A DNA stretch of 64,000 bases from Dictyostelium firmibasis (lineage: Eukaryota > Evosea > Eumycetozoa > Dictyosteliales > Dictyosteliaceae). This document shows, one piece after another, positions 12,625 to 35,215 of the stretch; within the stretch, counting starts at the first letter, position 1, and the number at the start of each line of letters is the position of its first letter. The translations under genes and the position numbers were made by a program. The DNA lies in the NCBI GenBank assembly GCA_036169595.1, contig CM069768.1, forward strand, positions 1,007,501-1,071,500, written 5' to 3'. Under the pieces are notes generated by a model. It was not told the DNA's origin and ran no database searches. It saw only the letters and a list, made by a program, of their open reading frames with translations.

Positions 12625-13591
12625 TGGCGGTCTAAAAAAAAAAAATAAAAAAAAAAATAAAAAAAAAAAGAAAAACCCAATTTTAAATATAATTTCAATT
12701 TATTTATTATTATTATTATTTATTATTATTATTTATTATTATTATTATTATTATTATGTGCTTAATATTTGTATCTCGAGAAAAAGAAAATGGAAGTGGT
12801 TCAGATTCGCCTTTTCAAATCATTTTGTATAGGGTGGAGAAAAAAAAAAAAAAAAAGTGAGGTTAGATGTTCAAAACAATATTATAAAATAAGAATAAAA
12901 GGTATCCTTCAATAAGAACTATAACAATACATTTAATGTAATGACCTTTTTTTTTAATATTTAAATTGTAATAAAACTTTCTTTTTTTTTTTTTTTAGTT
13001 TTCAACCACAAACAATAATAAAATAAAATTTTGATCATCATTACCACTCTTTCTATTAAATGTAAAAAATAAAGAAAAACTAAAAAAAAATTAAAAAAAA
13101 AATTGATATGCCAACAGAAGGAGATACCCGTAAAAAATAGGCATCCACCCCTTTCTCTCTCCCCCCCCCCATATATCTATCTAATATATTGGTTAAAAAC
13201 TAATAATTTATTTATTTTTATTTATTTGGATGAATGTATATACTTTACCTCATTGTATGTTTTAGTAAAATACTTTAATTATTAATTAAAATCGATGATA
13301 TAACTTTCTCATTCTCTTCCTATCACTTATCTTTAGAGCAGTTAATACCAGGTATATTATGTTATCTTTCAGATGAACGCATGATATTATAAAATCTGCT
13401 TAACTCTATATCAAATAAAAGTGAAAAACTAAAAGGGACTCCAAGAAAAAAGAAATAAAATAAAAAAGGGAAAAAAATAAAATAAAAAACAAGGGTGTCA
13501 CCAAAAAAAATCAAAAAAAAATTGAATTTTTATAAAAATTAAAATATAAAAAAAAAAAATTAATAAAAAATAAAAAAGGAAAAAAAAATTT
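12625..13591. other. Intergenic region between CobW gene and an old gene fragment
   Basis: Contains (TTA)n at about 12707-12756, a pure C10 tract at 13161-13170 that is very unusual in this genome, and a more balanced stretch at 13290-13450 with no usable frame. The balanced stretch could be decayed coding DNA, but I cannot name it. Confidence 0.4.
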
Positions 13592-13860
13592 AATTGTTTG
13601 GTAGATAGTGGCTATACTTAGCAATATATACTTGCATCATATAGAAACGGCTCAATTGTAAAATCTAAATAAGATTATACATCATATTCTCCAAATGTTG
13701 GTACAAGATTAACAACCAATACATCATCATCATCATCATCATCACATAAAGAATCAAACCAAAACAATCCAGATGATGACCTGGTTCAAGATGATGAACA
13801 GGATATCTACGAATACGAAGACGAAGAAACAGAGATTATTTGCCATTCAAAAATTATAAT
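13592..13860 (+). pseudogene. Decayed actin-related-protein (Arp6-like) fragment
   Basis: Reading the plus strand with stops ignored gives CLVDSGYT, then QYILASYRNGSIVKSK, a stop, and SPNVGTRLTTN. This aligns in order with the Arp6 stretch CIIVDSGYSFTHIVP...INVGGKLLTN. A Ser run and an acidic tail (DEQDIYEYEDEETEI) follow. At least two in-frame stops interrupt it, there is no start, and the rest of an actin fold is absent. I therefore read it as a relic of a duplicated host gene. The similarity is short and the acidic tail is not typical of Arp6, so the family name is tentative. It lies 120 bp beyond the 3' end of the HMG-CoA synthase gene. Confidence 0.38.
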
Positions 13861-13980
13861 TTTTTTTTTTTTTTATATAAAAATAAAAAAATAAAAAATA
13901 AAAATAAAAATATTTTAATTTATTATAAATATATATATTTATGTTTATGTACACATATTTCTTATATTTTTATTTTATTA

Positions 13981-15422
13981 TTACAATTTTGAAGATATAG
14001 TTGGTTTTATTTTATAATGTCTTATCAACTTGTCATCAATTTTGTCAAGATAAAAAGTACCAGGTGAAACATAATCAAGAGTATCAATAGGTGTGCGAGC
14101 ACCACTCATTTGGTGGCTCTTCTCTCTAATATCTAAAATTCTACTAAACTCCTCAGGTGAAGTTTTAACCCTATTTAATAGACGTTCTTTTATATTTGAA
14201 ATCCTTCCAATATCATTTGTTTTAAATAAACTATTACTATTATTAATTCTCAATGAAAACAATGATGCCGCTAAACCTGATCCATATGAGAATATTAATA
14301 CTTTTTTATTATTCTAAAAATTAAATTGAATAATTAGTAACATTATATATATATTAAAAATTAAAAAAAAAAAAAAAAACATACTAAATCATTAACATTT
14401 GATAATAATGATAAAATACCACTGTAGACTGAACCACAATAACTATTACCACATTCTTTTGATAGTAAAGTTGAAGGATTAACTTTTCTTTTAAAATCAT
14501 CCAATGATAATTTTAGAGTGATTTGATCGAGTTTTGAATTTATATAACTATCTTTACCTGTTGATATATGTTTAAAAGGTAAAAGATCTTGATACTTTGG
14601 ATTATTTGGATTTTGTAAGAAATCATTATATATTAATCTAGCATATGATTTTTGAACTAATCTATTATATGGTGAATGAAAACAAACATAATCAAATGAT
14701 TCCATTGAAAAAGTACTAGTGGTAGTGGTTTCAAATCTTTTTTTATATTCTAAATAACATTTATCTAAAGCTCTTAAATAACATTCAATTGATAATTTAC
14801 CATCGACATATGGATATTCAATAGAGAGATCAGGTTTATAGAAATCATGTACATTCTCCATATGAGTACCACGTAGAAATTGATCAAAAACTAATGTTGC
14901 ATTTGGACCAATTAACATTGTAACGACACCAGCACCACCAGTTGGACGTGCTGCTCCTTTACTATAGACTGCAATATCACCAGTTACAACCAATGCATAT
15001 CTACCATCCCAATAACTTGATTCTATCCATTGTAAACTATTGAATAATGCATTGGTACCACCATAACATGCATTCAATGTATCAACTCCTTCAATTGAAG
15101 TGTTACCACGTTCTTGAAATAATGACATTAATGATGATTTCACAGATTTAGACTTATCAATAATAGTCTCTGTACCAACTTCTAGTCTACCAATTGATGA
15201 ATAGTCTATTGAATATTTTGACATCATCATTTGAACTGATGTCATTGCCATCGATACTATATCCTCTCTATCTCCTACAAACGACATATTATTCTGTCCT
15301 AATCCAATAGTATATTTACCATTGGATACTTTGTCATACTTTTCTAATTCACTTTGATTCACATATGTTTGAGGGAAATAAATATCGATTGCACAAATTC
15401 CTATATCTTTTACTTTTTTCAT
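13981..15422 (-). CDS. Hydroxymethylglutaryl-CoA synthase
   Basis: Two exons on the minus strand: 15422-14385 and 14313-13981, with an intron at 14384-14314 (GTATGT...TTTTAG); 456 aa. All catalytic residues are present: Glu85 in EVGTETIIDKSKSVK, the acyl-accepting Cys119 in NACYGGTNALFN, and His249 in FHSPYNRLVQKSYARL. Exon 2 opens just before the FSYGSGLAAS motif of the family. The enzyme condenses acetyl-CoA with acetoacetyl-CoA to HMG-CoA in the sterol and isoprenoid pathway. There is no N-terminal targeting extension, so a cytosolic enzyme is likely. D. discoideum has two such genes (hgsA, hgsB); I cannot say which this is. Confidence 0.95.
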
Positions 15423-15547
15423 TGTTTTTTTTTTGTTTGGTAATTTTTTTTTTTTTTTTTTTTTTATTAATTAAAATAATTTTCTTTTAAAAGTAGTATT
15501 TAAAAAAAAAAAAAAAAAAAAAAAAAGTATTTGAAAGTATGTGAGTT

Positions 15548-15587
<40 letters not shown>

Positions 15588-16730
15588 CTTTTTCTTTTAT
15601 TTGTGTATGTATGTAGGTACGTATAAAATAATCAAGGGTTTGTTTTTTTTTTTTTTTTTTTTTTTGTTGTTTTCAAAAAAATAAAAAAAATAAATTAAAA
15701 AAAAATGTTCAAAAAAAAAAAAATAAAAAAATAAAAAAAAAAAAAAATTTTAATTTATTAACGATCAACACAAAATATTCATTGCATAACTCTTTTTATA
15801 TTGTCATATAAATAATTTTTAACTCTTTTTATATTGTCATTTATAATTAAAAAAATAAAAAAATATTTCAGTTGTTCATTTGAAAATATGTTCTTTTAGT
15901 TCATAAATTATATCTTGAATTTTTTTTTTTTTTTTTATTAGAAAGTTAATTTGGGAAAGTGGGAAAACTCACGATACTTAATTTTTTTAATTTTTATTTT
16001 CTTTTTTTTTCTTTTTTTTATTTCTAGGTCAATAGATTTATTTTCTCTCCCAATTAAATACTTTTTTTTTAATATATATTTTTTAAGAAAAGGTTTGTTT
16101 TAATATTGTGTTACCAAAAAAAAAAAAAAATTAATAATAAAAAATTTAAATTTATATAATTAAAATTAAAAATAAATAATAATAATATTAAACAGGATTG
16201 TTTTTTAATTTCTAATATTTTCAAATTATTTTATTCTTAATATGATAAATGTTTATACACATACTTCTATCTATTATTAAACTTCAATTCATTTTAAAAA
16301 GAAGTCACCCATTTAAAAAAAGGTTTTGAAAAAAAAAAAAAAATTATATTTTACTTTTTGTTATTTTTTTTTTTTATTTTTTCATTTTTTTATTTGTTTT
16401 TTTTTTTATCACAAATTTTTTCAACTTTTTATTTATGATGTCTAAAAGTGTCAATTGCGGAGATTTTTATGGAAAAAAAAACAGAAACGAATTACGAAAA
16501 TTAATTTTCTGTGAATAAAAGCAGCTATTGATGTTTTCACACCTTGCACAATATTGTGGAATCAAAGACTTTCAGAAAAAAAAAAAAAAATCTTTCTATT
16601 TTTTGCAGGAACATCCACAATAATAAAAAAACTATAAAAACCTTTATTTTTTGTTTATTTAATTATTTTTTTTTTTACATCATCCTTTTCGTATTTTTTT
16701 ATTTAAAAATCTATAAATAAAATAAAAAGA
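15423..16730. other. Intergenic, divergent promoter region
   Basis: Separates the HMG-CoA synthase start from the first LRR/TIG gene. It holds long T and A runs and a perfect 21-bp direct repeat (15787-15807 and 15820-15840). A mixed-composition stretch at 16435-16620, close to the LRR/TIG start, is the best candidate for regulatory DNA. No open frame of interest is seen. Confidence 0.5.
15787..15840. repeat. 21-bp perfect direct repeat
   Basis: TAACTCTTTTTATATTGTCA followed by T occurs twice, starts 33 bp apart, inside the divergent promoter of the HMG-CoA synthase and LRR/TIG genes. It could be a duplicated binding site or chance slippage. Confidence 0.7.
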
Positions 16731-19408
<2,678 letters not shown>

Positions 19409-20017
19409 TCTAAATAAAATCCCTTTATTTAAAATTATTCGCTTTTTTTTTTTAAAATAATTTTTTTTTTTTTTTTTAACGAATATATATATTTCTATTT
19501 TATTATTAAAATTAGTGTAGTACCACAACTTATTATAAAATAGTGCAAAAGTACACTTTTCAAAATTTTTAATTTTCTTTTTTTTTTTTGTCATCGTTTT
19601 TTTTTGTCATTATTTCTTTTTTAATTTATTTTTTTATTGTGAAAAACATTAAATGAGCATTATAAGTTCCCAATTCAAGTGTTTATTTTTTTATTTTTTT
19701 TATTTCATATATTTTAATTTTTTTAATTTAAAAAAGTGTGCAAAATATGTTATATTTTTAAATGAATATATATATATTAAGATTAAATAATTAAAAAAAA
19801 AAAAAAACAAAAATAATGTTTTTGTCGAAATGAGGGGTATTTTGCGAAATCGAAGAAAAAAAAATTTATTGGATTTTGGGTTTTTCATAATATGGGCAAT
19901 TTTTTGGGAGATTTGAGGAAAATAAAAAATATACACAATTTTGATTGAATAAAAACCCCTTTTTTTTGTTTTTTTTTTTACGCAATTCATTTTTTTTAAT
20001 ATTTCAAATACTAAACA
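19409..20017. other. Spacer between the tandem LRR/TIG genes
   Basis: AT-rich. The first 200 bp downstream of copy 1 resemble the region downstream of copy 2 (tail of homology to about 19610: ATTTCTATTTTATTA, then GTACAC and TTTTTGTCATTGTTT-like motifs). This shows that the duplicated unit includes the 3' flank. Confidence 0.55.
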
Positions 20018-24088
<4,071 letters not shown>

Positions 24089-25921
24089 ATGACAACAAAT
24101 TTCACATTAAATAGTGGAGGTATTAGTATTGTTGGAGACTTACCAACAAGTTATTGTAATGGTACATCAACTGATGATTGTAATAGTAACGGTTCTTGTA
24201 TAGATAATATTTGTAAATGTTTTCGTTACTACGTTGGGAATCAATGCGAACTTCATTATGAAGATGTTTTAGGAAATAGCTATTTTGCTTTCATAGATGT
24301 TTTCTTTGCGGTTATGTCATTACTTTTTTTAATTACAGCAATACAATGTTTTAGATCATTTAAATTTTGGAAAACTGATAAACTTGTGCATAAATTAAAA
24401 GCAATTAATCATATTGTAGTTTTAGTGTTTTTAACTTGTAAGTTTTTATTCTTTTTATGTTCTTTTTTATATTTTTATCTCAAAAAAAAAAAAAACAAAG
24501 AAAAACAAAGAAAAAAAAAAGTATCGAATGATTTATATTAACACTTTTTAATTATTATTATTATATCTATTTTGGGTGGATTGTATATATATAGTGAGAA
24601 TTTTATATTTTGCATTTGACCCATTTGGAAGAAGTAATTTAATATCACCATTAGGTGAAGAAGTTATGTATAATTTGCCAATTTATGTTTTATTTACATC
24701 GTATGAAATTTTATTATTATATTGGGCACATACATATCATTCTATAGCTATTAAATTATCACCACATGCTAGTAGAAAAGCAATCGATAAAACAAAACCA
24801 ATTTTTATAATTGCAAATTCAATTTGGTTATTATTTGAAATATTTCGTGTAATACTAGGTAACATTGATTCAACAAAAAATAATGCAGGTTTTTCAACAG
24901 CATACAATCTTTATGTTATAATTTCTATTATTTTATGTTTAATTGGTTTTGCAACATATGGTTCATTATTAATTAAAAAAATTAAATTAATTCCAGAAGA
25001 TAAAAGAAAAAAGAAATCAACTTTAAGAAAAGTAAGTAAAATTAGAATTTACATTTAAATTAAGTTGAAATTTATATTAATTTTTTTTTTATTTATTTTA
25101 TTTTTTTTTTTATAATATATTTAAAATTATAGTTAGGTTTTATTACAGTAGCAGTATCAGTTAGTTTATTTACATCAATAATACCGCCATCTTTATTCTT
25201 TTTTTTAGGATTATCAAAAAAACCAGAAGGTAATCTTGCATTATTAGCTGTTGTACATTCAATGGAAATGTTTTTAGTCATTGAATTACTATTTATAATG
25301 AAACCAAAAGAAGGATCATTCGTAAAGAATGGTGATAACGATAAACAATCTAAAGCAAATAGAAAAACAAATTCATTTAATACCCCATCAAAAACATTGG
25401 ATTCAATCGATATGGATACAATTGAAAGTGATTATTTAGAGAATGAAACAACCTTGGAAAATGATTTGAATATTGTTAATCCTTACCAAAATAGTAACAA
25501 TGGTGGTGGTGGTGGTACATCAACTGAAATGAATAACTATTATAAGATCTCTGAAAAAAATAATAATGGTAATTCATCAATTACAAGTCATAATGGTGAT
25601 GGAGCAAGCTCCGATGGTGGAGGAAGTGGTATTAGTAGCGCAAATACCTCAAATGTAAATAATGAAAATTATATAAATCATCAAAACAATGATCATCTTT
25701 TAATAAATAACATCAATTCAATAATTAATAATAATAATATTAATAATAATAATAATAATAATAGTGTAGCTAATAGTAATAATAATAATGCTGTTGGTGA
25801 AAATGAAAATACTGTAATAGAAATTGATACACAAGATGTCATTGAAAGTGATGAAATTAATAACATTAGTGAATTAAATGATGAATCATACACTGATGAT
25901 CTTAATCATTACACGAATTAA
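24089..25921 (+). CDS. EGF-like plus seven-TM THH1/TOM1/TOM3-type membrane protein
   Basis: Exons 24089-24437, 24595-25031 and 25133-25921 give 524 aa. Residues 1-55 include SIVGDLPTSYC and an EGF-like Cys pattern (CNSNGSCIDNICKC...GNQC). Seven hydrophobic segments follow, including LPIYVLFTSYEILLLYWAHTY, which resembles the THH1/TOM1/TOM3 family (plant TOM1 has LP....STY.LLVLFWAEIYH). A C-terminal cytoplasmic tail of about 200 residues is Asn/Ser/Asp-rich. No signal peptide is seen before the EGF part, which is odd for an extracellular module; the first TM may act as a reverse anchor, or a 5' exon is missing. SIVGDLPTSYC resembles [10 protein letters not shown] at the start of exon 4 of the neighbouring LRR/TIG genes. 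TOM1-type proteins are multipass endomembrane proteins; the role in amoebae is unknown. Confidence 0.75.
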
Positions 25922-26234
25922 TTATAATTTTTTAAACAAAAAATACAATAAAAAAATAAAATTTTGAAAAATGAAATGATAAAGAAAAAAAAAAAAAACA
26001 TTTAGTATATAATTATTATTAATATTACTGTTTATTATTTATTATTATTATAACTTATTATTTATTATAATTTATTTATTATAATTTATTATTTATTATA
26101 ATTATTTATTACTTATTATTTATTATTTATTATAATTTATTTATTATTTGTTATTTATTATACTATAATGTGACATGTAAATGAATATATATATAAATAG
26201 GTACATTTATTGTTACTATTAATTATTAATCATT
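25922..26234. other. Intergenic between convergent genes
   Basis: Short AT-rich spacer with an irregular TTATTTATTA repeat at about 26028-26160. It holds an AATAAA signal for the upstream gene and nothing else seen. Confidence 0.5.
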
Positions 26235-29178
<2,944 letters not shown>

Positions 29179-32100
29179 ATGAATTCATCATTTAAACTTT
29201 CATCTAGTGTAAAATTTGGGAATTCAAGACCATCGATTACAATTGGCAATAGAAGGATTGGAGAATCAACATCACCACCAACAAACGATTTCTCTACTTC
29301 ATCACCACCACTTCCTCCAAGAACATATGAAGAAAATGAAAATGAAAACGAAAACGAAAACGAAAATGAAAACGAAAATGAAAATGAAAATAAATATGAT
29401 ATTAATGATAATATTAAAATTAGAAATAGAGATATCAATAGATCAACTTTGACAATAGCAAAAGAAGATATTGTATACATTCAACATCCACCACCACCTC
29501 CAACTTTAAATTTACAATTATACAGTGGTGACTACGAATTCGGCAATGAAGATGACCAAGTTGAAGATGAGGATGAGGATGAGGACGAAGATGAAGATGG
29601 AGAAGAAGAGGAAGAGGAAGAAGAAGAAGAAGAAGAAGAAGAAGAAGAAGAAGAAGAAGAAGAAGAAGAAGAAGAAGAAGAAGAAGAAGAAGATGAGGAT
29701 GAGGATGAGGATAAAAATAACGATGGCTATGACGATATCATTAGTCAAGATGATATACCCAATAAATTAAACTTAAATTCACCACCACTCTCACCATCTT
29801 CTCAAATCTATTCTGATAGTGAAAGTGAAAGTGAAAATGGAAATAAAAAAAATAGAGATAACTCTAGCAATAGCAATAGCAATAACAATAACAATAATAA
29901 TAATGTATATACATATGAAGAAAGCACCAAACCAACAGTATCAATATTTGGGTCTAGTAAAGTTATGTCATCATATCCGCCATCAGATAGTTCTAATCTA
30001 TTAAAAGTTTATAATAATAAGATTAGTTCATCAGATTTACAAATAGAAAGTAATAATAGTAGTAATAATGGTGGCTCAAATTTATTTGAGTTTGAAATGG
30101 GTAATAGTAATAGTAATAGTAATAATAATGTATTTTTAAATGGTAGTAATGGTGGAGGAGACGAAGTTAATAATGAATATTCAGCATTTGAAGATATGAA
30201 TGAATTACACTTTAGCAGTGGTAGTAGTAATATTGGTAGTTTTTCTGTCGATGGAAATATTAGAGCAAGTATGAGTGGTAGTGGTGGTTTAAAATCTGCA
30301 CCACAAAAATTCGATTTTAAGGTTAAATATCATGGTGAGTTTTCAAATTTTTATTATTATTTTATTTTTATTTTAAATCTCATATCTATTACTAATATAA
30401 AATAAAATCCATTCTCTCTCCTTCCCTATAGAGTTATACAGGGTCATGTCAGTTTATCAATTAAAAGATAAAATTGTTGTTAAGCCAGCAAATTCAGTTA
30501 ATACATCCACAAACTCTAATATTGAATCATTGGTAATTGACAGATCAACATTTAAAATAACTTCACAATATTACTCAACCGAATATTTAATAAATAATAG
30601 TAGTGATTTTAAAAAGAAGAGTAGCAGCGGTAGTGGTAGTAGCAGTGGTCACCATCATAGTAATAATCATCATAATAGTGGAAACAATAGTGAAATATCA
30701 TTACATAATAGTGTAGATTTTAGTTCTCTTAGTAGTAATAGTGGTTTTAGTCACAGTAGTAAAGAAAATAGTAATAAAGAAAGTAGTGGTAGTTTTAGTC
30801 ATAATAGTAAAGAAAATAGTAATATTAATAGTAATAATAATAGTAATCTTAAAGATAGTAATAGTAGTAGTTTACATCAACAATCTATTTTGGCATATGG
30901 TATAGTTGGTATTATTAATTTATTATCAGGACCATATTTAATAGTTATAACGGGTAAACAATTAATTGGTAGTTTTGGTGGAAAATATATTTATCGTATT
31001 GAAAATTGTAACTTAATCCTTATCAGTAATAGCCCAACTGATCTATCTGAACATGATCGTAAAATGGAATCAACATATAAGAAATCTTTAAAAAATCTTT
31101 TAAAATCAAATTTTTATTATTGTTTTGATTATAATATTTCAGAAAATATTGAAAATCATTTTAAAAATCATTATAATAAACAACAACAAACAACAAACAA
31201 CACAGATGTAAATGAAGAAAATACAACAACAACAAAAACAACAACAACAACAACAACATTAACAGATTCACAAGAAACTATTTATCACCTTTTTGAAGTA
31301 TTTAATAGTAGATTTTATTGGAATAAGCATTTACAAAGTAGTTTAATTCAAGGTGGACATTTCAATTGGGTATTGCCAATGATTAGAGGTTGTATGTATT
31401 ATTTTTTTATTTTCTTTTTTTCTCAATGAAAAAGTATACTAATTTTTTATTATTTTATTATTATAACTTGTAAAAAGATGTTGAAATTATAAATTTTTTT
31501 CTTGAAAGAAATGATATTGAATTTTTATTAATATCGAGAAGAAGTAAATTTAGAGCGGGTACTAGATATAATACTAGAGGATCTGATCATTTTGGAAATG
31601 TTGCAAACTATGTAGAGACAGAACAAATTATATCACATCAAGATCCAATTAGTGGAAAGAAGACAACATTTTCATTTGTACAAACTAGAGGTAGTATACC
31701 ATTGATATGGGAACAAACTGGTAGAAAGATTAAACCCGAAATAAAGATATCTCAAGATAGTCAATTGAATCTAAACTCTTTCCGTGGTCATTTCGATGAA
31801 CAGATTAAATTGTATGGACCAGGTCCACAGGTGTTGGTTACATTATTAGATCAGAAAGGATCAGAAGCTGAGTTAGGTGAAGCATATAGAATTATGGCTA
31901 TAACTAGTGGTTATAAAGAGATTGATTTCGTACCATTTGATTTCCATCATTTCTGTCAAGGTAATAGATTTGATCGTGTTGATATATTAATAGATCTATT
32001 GGAGGAGAATATTCATGAAAAAATAGGTTACACTGAAAGAAACTCTGAACAAGGTTATACATTACATCAACATGGTTTGACTCGTACCAATTGTTTAGAT

Positions 32101-33519
32101 TGTTTAGATCGTACTAATTTAGTACAATCAATGATTGGTGTATCAGTATTGGAGAGACAATTGAAACGCTTAGGATTTGAATGGAAAATAAAAGATCAAT
32201 CATTACCTGGTACTCGTTCTATTAAATTGGCATGGGCAAATAATGGTGATGCAATCTCTTTCCAATATGCTGGTACTCAAGCATTAAAGGGTGACTATAC
32301 TCGTACAGGTAAAAGAAATACTAAAGGTGTTTTCCGTGATGGTGTAAACTCTCTAACTCGTTACTACATCAATAATTTCTTGGATAAAATAAGACAAGTT
32401 TCAATAGATCTCTTCTTAGGTTTAACTACTGTTGACACCTATAAAAGTGTTCATAACCTTCGTTCCCTTCAAAATGAATACGATTGGGGTGAATCTCGTA
32501 TGGATGCAATAAATAATTGTGTAGATCATTTCTTACGTTCAAAGGAATCCTCAACACTTGGCGAAGGTTTCATTAATGCTTGGATAGTCATTTCAATTAA
32601 TAAACGTAATCAAGAACAAGAACGTATTCTACTCTTAACTCCTTCTCATTTAGTTAGGTGTAAATATAATTTTAATGAGAATAAAATAGTTCACTTTAAA
32701 CAATTTAATCTTGCAAATATAAAAAGAATTCAAATGGGTATAATCGATAATGCTAAAAAAATGAATTCCTATGCAATTAAAATATTTCATAAATCAAATT
32801 CAAACAATGGTAGTGGTAGTAGTAGTGGTAGTGGAAGTAGTACTAATCCAAATAGTAGATCAAACAGTACACTAAATTCAAGACCAATCATTAAATCATC
32901 ATCATCTTCTTCTTCTTCTTCTTCAAATGGTTCTTTAAGTGATTCTTTGGATTTATCAACTTCTCCAAATGATTCTACATCAACAACAGCAAATACAATA
33001 ATAGATGATAGTATAATTGCAGATTGTACGTTTAATCAATATATAATACCAATACCAGAGGGTGAATCAATTGAATTTGGTAAAGATTTAGGAAGAGAAA
33101 TTTCAGAATCAATTCGTGATTGTTTTGTTAGTTTAATGGGTTATTCAAATATTAATCAATTATCATTTGGTTCAACGTTTTTGGTTGAGCAAGATTTTAA
33201 GAGAAAGAGTTCAAGTATTGTTAGTGCAGCTTATAATGGTTTAAAATTAGGTTTTTACTCTAAATCACCAACTGTCCAATCAAGTAAATTAAAATCTTCC
33301 AAAAATAATATCAGTAGTGGTAATATTAGTGGATCACCAAATCTTTATTATCACCATTCACCATCAAATCATAAATCTTCAAATAATATGATCACTGTTA
33401 ATCATTCAAATACATTACCACCAAATAGTATAATTACAAATAACCTCAATAATTTTAAAAATAATGAAAAAGATGATAGAATAAGAAGTCAAAGTTTTGA
33501 TTATTCCTCATTATCTTAA
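29179..33519 (+). CDS. Sac2/INPP5F-like phosphoinositide phosphatase
   Basis: Exons 29179-30334, 30432-31391 and 31478-33519 keep phase and give 1385 aa. Residues 1-370 are low complexity with an (E)n run of about 30. The SAC domain starts near RVMSVYQLKDKIVV (about 390) and carries the catalytic CX5R motif at 911-918 (CLDCLDRT), preceded by RTN. SQLNLNSFRGHF and SFQYAGTQALKGDYTRTGKR match the core. After it, RILLLTPSHLVRCKYNF resembles the hSac2 (PH-like) domain found in INPP5F, which makes it Sac2-like rather than the ER Sac1 (no C-terminal TM pair). Sac phosphatases remove phosphates from PI4P or related lipids on endosomes. The SAC domain is split by Asn/Ser-rich inserts. Exon 1 belongs on phase and frame evidence only. 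Confidence 0.9.
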
Positions 33520-33575
33520 ATAATTATAATTGTAATACCAAAATCTATAGATAGAGATACATAAATAAAGAAAAA

Positions 33576-33608
<33 letters not shown>

Positions 33609-33766
33609 TAATAATAATAATAATAATAATAAAATTAATCAACCTAATAAAAATAAACTTAATATGTATTTTTATTTAATAATTTTCATTTTTATTTTTT
33701 TAAAAGGTAAAAAAGAAGTTTGGTTTTGATATAGTGTTTTTTGTTTTTTTTTTTTTTTTTTAGTTT

Positions 33767-34582
33767 TTAGGCATATGGGGTATTTAAAAATATACCCAAA
33801 CAAGAACCAATATTATAACCAACATCTTCATAGGTACCAAAATACATATCAAATGCAATTGCTCTTAAATATTTTGAAAAGAATTGTCTATTGTTATTTA
33901 AAAATGATTGTTCTCTAAGGATTAATTGATCAACACCAAATTGATCAATGAATGCAGAATAAAAATCAAAACGTTCTTTAATCAAATCAAACTTACAAAT
34001 ATTGTTTTGATTTAAATTTATAAAGTTTTGTAATACTAATTTAACATTTGAAACAACTGATTTAATTTGTGTTGAATTATATTGAAAAAGCATTAATGGT
34101 AATTCATTTGATAAATACATTGAACTTTCAACATTGTAAATTATAATTTGTGAACAAATATTTGAATTTTGTGGATTAATAGTATTCTAAAAAAAAAAAA
34201 ATATGAAAAAAAAGTTAATTTGTGAAAAAAAAAAAAAATGAAAATGATCATAAGTTTAACTTACTTGTAAACCTTTAACAACACCTTTAAAAATTTGAAT
34301 ATAATCTTGTGGTCTCAAATTTTGTAAATAATCAAAATATGAAGATTGATCATTATTATTGATATTGTTGTTATTGTTATTGTTATTATTTATTCCATAA
34401 GGAGAATAGTTTGTACCTTTGGCTTGTTGGTTAATATTATTATTATTGTTATTATTGTTGTTGTTGTTGTTTATAGTACCATTGTCATCAATTTCATCAT
34501 TTTGAGATAAAATTAATGTTGGATTATTTAACAATAGCAAAATCATTAATAATAAAACTATAATATATTTATTAATATTCAT
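33767..34582 (-). CDS. Small secreted protein A
   Basis: Two exons on the minus strand: 34582-34265 and 34186-33767; 245 aa. A strong signal peptide (MNINKYIIVLLLMILLLLNN) is followed by an Asn-rich spacer and then a helical domain of about 170 residues. The splice joint sits between PQDYIQIFKGVVKGLQ and NTINPQNSNIC. The next minus-strand gene (35770-36506) has an intron at the matching place (PQDFNKFLEEVLLSVE before NEINPGNGTEC). The two are therefore diverged paralogues, which is my reading and not a known family. There are three Cys in the mature part and no membrane anchor. Function unknown. It converges with the phosphatase gene, 247 bp away. Confidence 0.8.
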
Positions 34583-35175
34583 TTTTTTTTAAATTTTTAT
34601 TATTATTATTATTATTTGTATTTAAAAAGAAGTATTGTTATAATTGATAAAAATATATGGTTTTGATATTACAATTTAATAATTTTATAAAATTATACAA
34701 ATAGTTTTTTTAATAATTATTTATGTTATTGTTGTTATTTTTGGTTATTAATTTTTGTTATTTTTTTAAAGATTAATAAATAAAATTTTTTTCAATTAAA
34801 TACTATTTTTTTCAAATATCATTAATTATATTATTGTTATTAATTAAAAGAAAAAAGATTTTAATACCTTTAATAATTATTTTAGGAAAAGTTCACCAGT
34901 TTAAATTAATTAATTACCATTTTTTATTTTTTTAATACAAATTTTTTATTTAAAAGGAAAAGGGGTGTGCTCATATGTAATTGTGTTGAGCAAAATTGTG
35001 TCAATTCTGCTGTGATGAAAATAATTTTTAATAAACAATTATTTTACCTTTTTTTTTACAAACACATTTAAAAAATATTATCAATTTTACATATTATTTT
35101 ATTAAGATACATGTTTTTTCTTTAAAAAAACAAATATATTATTATGAGTGGGTATATTTGTTTATTTTTTTTATA

Positions 35176-35215
<40 letters not shown>

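Noticed and set aside
12780-12840. Mixed-composition bit after the CobW gene that could encode NGSGSDSPFQIILYRVE
   Set aside because: Too short, without start or splice sites; most likely 3' UTR.
13290-13460. Less AT-rich stretch next to the Arp-like relic, tested as more of the same gene
   Set aside because: No actin-fold motif in any frame; could be older decayed DNA but cannot be supported.
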